A DNA stretch of 6,802 nt, taken from positions 1 through 6,802 of the forward strand of contig JADGHD010000272.1 of assembly GCA_019689615.1 (NCBI GenBank), written 5' to 3'. Both the position numbers and the translations under genes were made by a program. The notes under the pieces were generated by a model. That model had not been told where the DNA came from. It saw only the letters and a program-made list of their open reading frames with translations, and searched no databases. Positions 1 through 5,522 of this stretch are shown here, one piece after another (positions within the stretch are counted from its first letter, which is position 1; each line of letters starts with the position of its first letter). Source of the stretch: Frankia sp. (GTDB lineage Bacteria; Actinomycetota; Actinomycetes; Frankiales; Frankiaceae).

Positions 1-1101
1 AAGGTGGGCGGGACGGCCGACACCGCCGCGTGGGCCGGTCCCCACGTCGGGCGCCCGGCGGGGGTAGCGGCCCGCTCGGGCGACGTAGGCGGCGAGGACG
101 CGGCGCAGGGCGACCCCCGCGGCGTCCGCGCGGATGCTCACCTCCTCGGCCAGCTCGCCGTCCCCGCTGATCAGTGGCAGGCCGTCGATCGTGAACCGTT
201 CCTGCAGGGCGAGGTCCTCGTCCAGCACGGCCTGCTCGAACCGGGCCGCCGCGGCGATCCGCTCGGCATCCCCGGCCAGGTCGTCGCGCAGCAGCCGGGT
301 GTAGACCCGGGTCGAGTCCGCGTCCTCCGGCTGCAGGCAGAAGTAGATCGTGTTGGTGATCCCGGCGTCCGGGTACTCCAGCCGCAGCCGCAGCATGAAC
401 GGCGGGCGGTACACATACGTCGAGCGCCGCGGCTGGACCAGCGGGCGCAGCCCGGCCGCCACGCCCGGGTCCTCCGGGTTGGCCACCTGCTGCTCCATCC
501 GCACCACGAAGCCGTCCCCGTCGGCGTCCACCCGGTACGGCGGCACGACCGTGTCCTCGCCCGGGCCGATCGTGCCGGCGTGCACGAACGGGAAGTGCGC
601 GGTGTCGAGGAAGTTGTCGGCGAGCAGCCCGGCGCAGGCGCTGGTGCGGGCGGGCTCGAGCCAGACCGAGTCGAACGAGCCGTCCGCCTCCTCGGGCAGG
701 TCCATGATCTCCGAGAACGGCTCGTCGGGGGCGAGCCAGACCAGCCCGTGCCGCTCGGTGACCCCCCAGGCCGAGGTGGCCCTGGCCCGCCGCGGCGCGG
801 GGACCCCCGGCCCGAGCGCCGGGACCGCCGTGCACTCGCCGCCGGCGGCGAACCGCCAGCCGTGGTACGGGCAGACGAGCTCGCCGCCGTCGACCCGGCC
901 GGCCGACAGCGGCGCCAGCCGGTGCGGGCAGCGGTCCTCGAACGCCACGAGCGTGCCGTCGAGGCGGGCCAGCACCCATGGCTCACCCAGCAGCCGCACC
1001 CCGAGCGGGGCGTCGTCGCGCAGCTCGCTCGACAGCGCGACGGGATGCCAGCCGTGGCGCAACGCCGGATCGGTGTTCGTCAGCCGCCGCGACACCCGCA
1101 C
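1..1101 (-). CDS. Rieske [2Fe-2S] non-heme iron oxygenase, large (alpha) subunit; 3' end cut by window edge
   Basis: This is a Rieske oxygenase catalytic subunit, 367 codons visible with no stop before the window edge. An N-terminal Rieske domain carries C58-P-H60 and C77-P-Y-H80-G-W, i.e. C-X-H-X16-C-X2-H, which binds the [2Fe-2S] cluster. The catalytic domain has N163-F-L-D166-T-A-H169-F-P-F-V-H174, the N-X2-D-X2-H-X4-H mononuclear iron motif, and D296 in LDEDLALQERF is the probable third (carboxylate) ligand. The layout resembles vanillate demethylase, dicamba monooxygenase and HpxD-type enzymes. Such enzymes need electrons from a separate reductase, which is not in the window. I chose GTG 1101 because AAGGA lies 7 nt upstream; the frame stays open further upstream without a better start. 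The gene is divergent from a xanthine dehydrogenase-allantoinase operon, so oxidation of a purine or related heterocycle is plausible (inference). The family assignment is firm; the substrate is unknown. Confidence 0.93.
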   Translation of the reverse strand, partial: MRVSRRLTNTDPALRHGWHPVALSSELRDDAPLGVRLLGEPWVLARLDGTLVAFEDRCPHRLAPLSAGRVDGGELVCPYHGWRFAAGGECTAVPALGPGVPAPRRARATSAWGVTERHGLVWLAPDEPFSEIMDLPEEADGSFDSVWLEPARTSACAGLLADNFLDTAHFPFVHAGTIGPGEDTVVPPYRVDADGDGFVVRMEQQVANPEDPGVAAGLRPLVQPRRSTYVYRPPFMLRLRLEYPDAGITNTIYFCLQPEDADSTRVYTRLLRDDLAGDAERIAAAARFEQAVLDEDLALQERFTIDGLPLISGDGELAEEVSIRADAAGVALRRVLAAYVARAGRYPRRAPDVGTGPRGGVGRPAHL

Positions 1102-1108
1102 CCACCTG

Positions 1109-1113
1109 TCCTT
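1109..1113 (-). promoter_or_regulatory. Ribosome binding site of the Rieske oxygenase gene
   Basis: AAGGA read on the minus strand, 7 nt before the GTG at 1101. It decides the start, because the same frame is open upstream through the intergenic region and offers other GTG codons, none with a comparable Shine-Dalgarno sequence that I can see. Confidence 0.6.
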
Positions 1114-1221
1114 CTCGTCCCGTGACGTACTCGCTCGTTGCTCCGCGCGCACCCCGGTCACCCCGTTTACCCCATCACGCCCGCTGGCGCGCGGCGGTTT
1201 CCATGCGGCATCCCTGACGTA

Positions 1222-1230
1222 ACACTGTGT
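1222..1230. repeat. Short inverted repeat ACAC-T-GTGT, possible operator
   Basis: ACACTGTGT is a perfect 9-bp odd palindrome in a very GC-rich background, abutting TGACGTA at 1215-1221. It lies between the divergent starts, where an operator would be expected. The arms are only 4 bp, so chance is a serious alternative. Confidence 0.25.
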
Positions 1231-1312
1231 GAAGCCGAGGCCGGGCGGCGGCTGGCCGGTCGCAGGCCTGGGCCGCACGGCCCTGTCAGGCGGGACAGCT
1301 CGGCAGAACATG

Positions 1313-1327
1313 CCCGTAACGTGCGGG
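1313..1327. repeat. Near-palindrome CCCGTAACGTGCGGG, possible operator
   Basis: The arms CCCG and CGGG pair perfectly and extend inward by one G-T and one A-T pair around an ACG centre. It sits 3 bp upstream of the TATGGT at 1331-1336, a fitting place for a repressor site controlling the xanthine dehydrogenase operon. GC-rich arms of this length are common by chance, so support is weak. Confidence 0.22.
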
Positions 1328-1445
1328 TCCTATGGTCGTTGGGCGGGTTGGCCGCTCCTGGCCTGCCCGTCGTGGCGGACAGTAATCACCGTCGGGGACA
1401 GCCCCGACGCCGCGGCCGACCGGCCCCGGCCCGGCAGCGACACCC

Positions 1446-1451
1446 GGGAGG
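1446..1451 (+). promoter_or_regulatory. Ribosome binding site of the FAD-subunit gene
   Basis: GGGAGG lies 8 nt before the GTG at 1460. It supports that start over the in-frame GTG at 1229, since the conserved FAD-domain sequence begins only a few codons after 1460. Confidence 0.7.
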
Positions 1452-1459
1452 CTGACCAG

Positions 1460-2356
1460 GTGAAAGGCGCCCCGCCCGTGCTGTACCGGCCGGGCACCGT
1501 GGGCGAGGCGGTGCGGCTGCTCGCCCAGCCGGACGCCGAGCCGCTCGCCGGTGGCACGGACCTGGTCCCGGCGCTGCGGGCGGGAGCGCCCCGGCCGCGG
1601 GCCATCGTCTCCCTGCGGCGGGTGCTGGAGCTGCGGGTCCGCGGCGTCGGCGCGGACGCGCTGACCGTCGGCGCCGCGGTGACCTACACCGAGCTGGCCG
1701 AGTGGTCGCCCGCGCCCGGGCTGGCCGCGGTGGCCCGCTGCGTCGGCTCGCTGCAGGTCCGCAACGCCGGCACGGTGGGCGGCGCGCTCGGCAGCGCGAA
1801 CCCACGCGGTGACCTGCTGACCTTCCTCACCGCGGCGGACGCGCAGGTGCTGCTGTGCTCGGCGCGCGGCCCGCGGGTGGCCAGCGTGGCCGAGTTCCTG
1901 GCCGGCGGGCGCCGCCGCGGCGACCTGGTGACGGCGGTGCGGCTGCCGCCGGCCAGGGGCCCGCAGGTCTTCTTCAAGATCGGTGGCCGGCAGGCGGCCT
2001 ACCCGGCGCTGGTGTCCTGCGCGGTCGTCGTCGACCGGCTGACCGGCCGGGTGGGCGCCGCGGTCGGCGGGATCGCCACCGCGCCGCTGCGGGTCACCGC
2101 CGCCGAGGAGTTCGCCGCCAGCGAGGTCGACTGGTCGGCCCGGGGGGCCTTCCGTGGCTCGGCGCAGGCGGTGGCCCGCCGGTTCGGCGAGCTGGTCAGC
2201 GCCGCCGCCCGGCAGGCACCGGCCCAGTTGCCGGCCGGCCAGCGCGACCCGGTCGACTACCGCTGCCACGCGGTCGGGGTGCTGGCGGCCAGGGCGCTCG
2301 CCCGCTGCCTGGCCGCACCGGCGCAGCCGAGCATGCCCGTGGGCGTGGGCGCGTGA
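1460..2356 (+). CDS. pucC: Xanthine dehydrogenase, FAD-binding subunit (PucC/XdhB type)
   Basis: The 298-aa product is the FAD subunit of a three-subunit molybdenum hydroxylase. It takes electrons from the [2Fe-2S] subunit and passes them to NAD+ or another acceptor in the cytoplasm. The N-terminal FAD domain shows LAGGTDLV at residues 29-36 and the R101-N-A-G-T-V-G-G motif, both typical FAD-contacting segments of this family. The C-terminal part (about 165-290) fits the CO-dehydrogenase flavoprotein C-terminal domain and ends in the usual YRCHAVGVLAARAL-like helix. The length is normal for the family. Its stop shares one base with the next start (TGATG at 2354-2358), implying translational coupling. 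The order FAD, FeS, Mo copies coxMSL of CO dehydrogenase, but the Mo subunit and the adjacent allantoinase point to purine oxidation. The symbol follows Bacillus; E. coli calls this subunit XdhB. Confidence 0.93.
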   Translation: MKGAPPVLYRPGTVGEAVRLLAQPDAEPLAGGTDLVPALRAGAPRPRAIVSLRRVLELRVRGVGADALTVGAAVTYTELAEWSPAPGLAAVARCVGSLQVRNAGTVGGALGSANPRGDLLTFLTAADAQVLLCSARGPRVASVAEFLAGGRRRGDLVTAVRLPPARGPQVFFKIGGRQAAYPALVSCAVVVDRLTGRVGAAVGGIATAPLRVTAAEEFAASEVDWSARGAFRGSAQAVARRFGELVSAAARQAPAQLPAGQRDPVDYRCHAVGVLAARALARCLAAPAQPSMPVGVGA

Positions 2357-3132
2357 TGCGCCGGCGCGAGCCCGTCGAGCAGGGGGCACGTCAGGTGGTG
2401 ACCGAGACCGAGGCCGTCGCGGCCGGGCGTGAGGTGACCGACGCCCGCCCGGCGGCGGCCAGCCAGCCAGCAACGGGCCGCGGCTGCGACCCGGGCCGTC
2501 GCCCGGAGCACGGCCAGCCGCCGGCGCCCGTGGCCGGCGACGACCCGGCGGCGCCGCTGCCGGTGGCGCCCTACCGGCTGCACGTGGACGGCGTCCCGCG
2601 GCGGGTGACCGGCGCGGCGCTCGAGGAGTCGCTGCTGACCGTGCTGCGCGAGCGGCTCGGGATCACCTCGGTCAAGGACGCGTGCGAGCACGGGCGCTGC
2701 GGCTCCTGCTCGGTGCTGCTCGACGGCCGGTTGGTCAACTCCTGCACGGTGCTCGCCGCCGACGCCGCGGACGCCCGGATCAGCACGGTCGCCGGACTGC
2801 CGGCCGACGGCCTCGCGCCGGTGCTGCAGCAGGCGTTCCTGCGTCACGGCGCGGTGCAGTGCGGGTTCTGCACGCCCGGCTTCATCGTCTCGGCCACCGA
2901 CCTGCTCACCCGCCGGCCGGACGCCAGCGAGGACGAGCTGCGCGAGGCGCTGGCCGGCAACATCTGCCGGTGCACGGGCTACGGCCGGATCATCGCCGCG
3001 ATCCGCGCCGTCCAGGCGGAGCTGGCCGGCGGCGGCGAGCCGGCCGCGGGTGGCGAGGCCGCCGGGGATGCCGGCACGGTCGGGGACGCGAGCGCGGCCG
3101 GCCCGGGCGACGGGACGGGTGAGGGGGCATGA
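2356..3132 (+). CDS. pucE: Xanthine dehydrogenase, [2Fe-2S] subunit (PucE/XdhC type) with low-complexity tails
   Basis: This subunit carries the two [2Fe-2S] clusters that relay electrons from the Mo cofactor to FAD. A plant-ferredoxin-type domain has C110-X4-C115-X2-C118-X11-C130, and an all-helical second domain has C169-X2-C172 and C204-R-C206. All eight cluster cysteines are present. The core starts at YRLHVDG near residue 73 and ends near residue 220, the size of a normal family member (about 150-170 aa). At 258 aa this protein is much longer, because of a roughly 70-residue Ala/Pro/Arg-rich N-terminal stretch and a roughly 35-residue Gly/Ala-rich C-terminal tail. ATG 2356 is chosen for its overlap with the preceding stop. 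GTG 2395, which has AGGGGG 8 nt upstream, is a good rival, and GTG 2530 would give a normal-length N-terminus but lacks a well-placed RBS. The stop overlaps the next start by 4 bp (ATGA). Confidence 0.9.
   Translation: MRRREPVEQGARQVVTETEAVAAGREVTDARPAAASQPATGRGCDPGRRPEHGQPPAPVAGDDPAAPLPVAPYRLHVDGVPRRVTGAALEESLLTVLRERLGITSVKDACEHGRCGSCSVLLDGRLVNSCTVLAADAADARISTVAGLPADGLAPVLQQAFLRHGAVQCGFCTPGFIVSATDLLTRRPDASEDELREALAGNICRCTGYGRIIAAIRAVQAELAGGGEPAAGGEAAGDAGTVGDASAAGPGDGTGEGA
2381..2386 (+). promoter_or_regulatory. Possible internal ribosome binding site giving a shorter [2Fe-2S] subunit
   Basis: AGGGGG lies 8 nt before GTG 2395, followed by a second GTG at 2398, in frame with the [2Fe-2S] subunit. 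The ATG at 2356 has no comparable sequence, so initiation here is quite possible. It would remove 13 residues and leave most of the N-terminal extension in place. Confidence 0.4.
3118..3127 (+). promoter_or_regulatory. Ribosome binding site of the Mo-subunit gene
   Basis: GGTGAGGGGG directly precedes ATG 3129. With GGTGAG (3118-3123) as the core the spacing is 5 nt. It lies inside the last codons of the upstream gene and fits coupled translation through the ATGA overlap. Confidence 0.55.
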
Positions 3133-5522
3133 CGGACAGCTCGTGGCGGCCAGCGGCCGGGGTCGGGGCGGCCGTGCTCCGGCCGGACGGGCCGGCCAAG
3201 GTCAGCGGCACCTTCCCGTTCGCCGGCGACCTGGCGGTCCCGGGGATGCTGCACGCCCGCACCCTGCGCAGCCCACACGCCAGGGCGCGGATCCGGGGGA
3301 TCGACGCGTCGGCAGCTGCCCGGCTGCCGGGGGTGGCCGCGGTGGTGACCGCCGCGGACGTGCCGGGGCTGGCGACCTACGGGCTGATCGTGGCGGACCA
3401 GCCGGTGTTCGCCGCCGAGGAGGCCCGCTACGCCGGTGAGCCGGTGGCCGCCGTGGCGGCCGTGGACGCGGCCACCGCCCGCCGGGCACTGGCCGCGATC
3501 CGGGTCGACTACGAGCCGCTGCCGCCGGTCACCGACCCGGAGCTGGCGATGGCGCCCGACGCGGAGCCGCTCTACCCGCCGGACGGGGTACACGGGCAGT
3601 TCAGCCACGGCAACATCTACCGCGAGATCGACCTGCGCCACGGCGACGACCCGGACCGCGTCGGCCCGGTGGTGGTCGAGGACACCTACGTCATCGGCAT
3701 GCAGGACCAGGCCTTCCTGGCCCCCGAGGCGGCACTGGTCGTGCCCGGCGCCGACGGCGGGGTCGACATCACGACGGCCACCCAGTGGCTGCACTCCGAC
3801 CGCGAGCAGATCGCGGCCTGCCTCGGCCTGCCAGAGGAGAAGGTGCGGCTCACCCTGGGCGGTGTCGGCGGGGCGTTCGGCGGCCGGGAGGACGTCACCC
3901 TGCAGATCCACGGCGCCCTGCTCGCCCTGGCGGCCGGCGCGCCGGTACGGATCGCCTACGACCGGACCGAGTCGTTCCTCGGCCACCCGCACCGCCACCC
4001 GGCCCGGATGTGGTTCCGGCACTCGGCCACCCGTGACGGCGACCTGGTCGCCGTCCAGGCCCGGATCATCCTCGACGGCGGGGCCTACGCCTCGTCGTCG
4101 CAGGCGGTGCTCGGCAACTCGGTCACCCACGCCGCCGGCCCGTACCGGGTGCCCAACGCCCACCTGTACGGCGCGGCGGTGCGGACCAACAACCCGCCGT
4201 GCGGCGCGATGCGCGGCTTCGGCGTGCCGCAGGTGACCATCGGCCACGAGGCGCAGATGGACCGGCTCGCCGACGCGCTCGGCATGGACCCGGTGGAGCT
4301 TCGGGCCCGCAACGCGATCGCGCCCGGCGACAGGCTGCCCACCGGGGCGCCGATGCCCGCGCCGATGCCGGCCCGCGAGCTGATCGAGCTGGTCGCCGCC
4401 CGCCCGCTGCCGCCGCCGCGCGACCCGGCCGCCGACCCCCACGGCCTCGCGCTGCCCGGCGGGCGCGGCGCCGGCGCCGACCCGGCCCGGGTGCGCCGCG
4501 GCGTCGGCTACGCCCTCGGGATCAAGAACCTGATGTTCTCCGAGGGCTTCGACGACGACGCCACCGCGCGGGCCCGGCTCGAGCTCGGCCCGGACGGGCG
4601 GCCGCGGGCCTGGGTGCACTCCGCGTGCGCCGAGGTGGGCCAGGGCTTCGTCACGATCGCCGGGCAGATCGCCAGGACCGAGCTGGGCGTCGAGGAGGTG
4701 GTGCTGGCCCCGGCGGACACCGGGGTCGGCAGCGCCGGCTCGACCAGCGCGTCCCGGCAGACCTGGATGAGCGGTGGCGCCGTGCGCGGCGCCTGCGTCG
4801 CCGTCGCCGACCGGCTGCTCGCCCGGGTGGCCCGCCGGCTCGGCCTGCCCGCGCCGGTCATCGAGGCGCCGCGGCGGGTGCTGAGCCTGCGCTGCGGCGA
4901 GATCGTCGGCCCCGAGGTCGGGGTGCGCGTGCCGCTCGCCGAGGCGCTGGCCGAAGGGCCGATCGACGCCGAGTACACCCACCACCACCGGCGCACCGAG
5001 CCACTCGACGCGGACGGCCAGGGTGACGCCCACGTCGCCTTCGCCGCCGCCGCGCACCGGGCGGTCGTCGACGTCGACCTGGACCTCGGCCTGGTCCGGG
5101 TGGTGCAGATGACGCTGGCCCAGGACTGCGGCACGGTGGTCAACCCGCTGGCGCTCACCGGCCAGGTCGAGGGCGGGACGGCGCAGGGGCTGGGGCTGGC
5201 GGTGATGGAGGAGCTGGTCACCGTCGACGGCATCGTGACCAACCCGACCTTCCACGGCTACCTGCTGCCGACCGCCGCGGACGTGCCCGCGCTGGACTTC
5301 GTCGCCGTCACCTACCCGCAGCCGGATGCCCCGTACGGGGTGAAGGGCGTCGGCGAGGCGCCGACCGGCACGGCCACCCCGGCGGTGCTCGCCGCGATCC
5401 GCGCGGCGGTGGGCCGGGACCTGCGTTTCGTCCCGGTCCGCCCGGCCGACCTGGTCGACCTCGCCGCCGGGACGGGCGGTGTTGACCGCGGCCCGGGGGG
5501 AAGGGAGCCAGCCGATGCCTGA
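3129..5522 (+). CDS. pucD: Xanthine dehydrogenase, molybdenum cofactor-binding subunit (PucD/XdhA type)
   Basis: The 797-aa catalytic subunit hydroxylates hypoxanthine/xanthine to urate using the molybdopterin cofactor. An N-terminal a/b hammerhead domain (about 18-130: DGPAKVSGTFPFAGDL, LHARTLRSPHARA) precedes the Mo-binding domains. Visible motifs are G244-G-V-G-G-A-F-G-G-R-E254, A360-M-R-G-F-G-V-P-Q368, AEVGQG near residue 500, GSAGSTSASRQTW near 537, and GVKGVGE with E743 as the catalytic glutamate. The AMRGFG loop is of xanthine dehydrogenase type and replaces the AYRCSFR loop of form I CO dehydrogenase. GIKNLMFSEGFDDD near 463 resembles PucD-type enzymes as I remember them. A Pro/Ala/Gly-rich segment at about 428-456 looks like a variable linker. 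The residue aligned by eye to bovine Arg880 is N330. The last 8 bases overlap allB. The exact substrate within purines is inferred from context. Confidence 0.93.
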   Translation: MTDSSWRPAAGVGAAVLRPDGPAKVSGTFPFAGDLAVPGMLHARTLRSPHARARIRGIDASAAARLPGVAAVVTAADVPGLATYGLIVADQPVFAAEEARYAGEPVAAVAAVDAATARRALAAIRVDYEPLPPVTDPELAMAPDAEPLYPPDGVHGQFSHGNIYREIDLRHGDDPDRVGPVVVEDTYVIGMQDQAFLAPEAALVVPGADGGVDITTATQWLHSDREQIAACLGLPEEKVRLTLGGVGGAFGGREDVTLQIHGALLALAAGAPVRIAYDRTESFLGHPHRHPARMWFRHSATRDGDLVAVQARIILDGGAYASSSQAVLGNSVTHAAGPYRVPNAHLYGAAVRTNNPPCGAMRGFGVPQVTIGHEAQMDRLADALGMDPVELRARNAIAPGDRLPTGAPMPAPMPARELIELVAARPLPPPRDPAADPHGLALPGGRGAGADPARVRRGVGYALGIKNLMFSEGFDDDATARARLELGPDGRPRAWVHSACAEVGQGFVTIAGQIARTELGVEEVVLAPADTGVGSAGSTSASRQTWMSGGAVRGACVAVADRLLARVARRLGLPAPVIEAPRRVLSLRCGEIVGPEVGVRVPLAEALAEGPIDAEYTHHHRRTEPLDADGQGDAHVAFAAAAHRAVVDVDLDLGLVRVVQMTLAQDCGTVVNPLALTGQVEGGTAQGLGLAVMEELVTVDGIVTNPTFHGYLLPTAADVPALDFVAVTYPQPDAPYGVKGVGEAPTGTATPAVLAAIRAAVGRDLRFVPVRPADLVDLAAGTGGVDRGPGGREPADA
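5501..5507 (+). promoter_or_regulatory. Ribosome binding site of allantoinase, embedded in the Mo-subunit gene
   Basis: AAGGGAG lies 7 nt before ATG 5515 and within the final codons of the Mo subunit. It is the strongest Shine-Dalgarno sequence in the window and fixes the allantoinase start. Confidence 0.8.

Larger units (their letters stand above)
1102..1459. promoter_or_regulatory. Divergent intergenic/promoter region between the Rieske gene and the xanthine dehydrogenase operon
   Basis: About 358 bp separate the two divergent starts, and no conserved protein is encoded here. An open frame from GTG 1229 joins the FAD-subunit gene, but its 77 codons upstream of 1460 do not look like any part of that family. 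The region should carry promoters for both directions. I see TGACGTA at 1123-1129 and again at 1215-1221, the palindrome ACACTGTGT at 1222-1230, and a hairpin-like near-palindrome at 1313-1327. TATGGT at 1331-1336 could be a -10 element for the plus strand, but no good -35 precedes it at the right distance. Shared control of both transcription units by one regulator is plausible, but that is inference from the geometry. Confidence 0.5.

Noticed and set aside
4..1125. A 373-codon plus-strand open frame opposite the Rieske gene
   Set aside because: Its composition is low-complexity Arg/Gly/Val/Pro, while the opposite strand encodes an oxygenase with every expected metal ligand.
1229..1459. A 77-codon N-terminal extension of the FAD subunit from GTG 1229
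   Set aside because: The family's conserved sequence begins right after GTG 1460, which has a well-placed GGGAGG. The upstream stretch shows no recognisable domain or export signal.
1102..1459. A riboswitch or small RNA gene in the intergenic region
   Set aside because: I could not find a purine-riboswitch-like core or a terminator-like hairpin with a T run; the small palindromes are better read as possible protein-binding sites.
1855..2355. Upstream extension of the [2Fe-2S] subunit frame into the FAD-subunit gene
   Set aside because: It lies wholly inside the conserved FAD subunit in another frame and has the Arg/Gly-rich makeup of a shadow frame.
1460..5522. Carbon monoxide dehydrogenase (coxMSL) as the identity of the three-subunit enzyme
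   Set aside because: The gene order matches, but the catalytic loop is AMRGFGVPQ and not the AYRCSFR or AYRGAGR loops of CO dehydrogenases, and allantoinase follows in the same operon.
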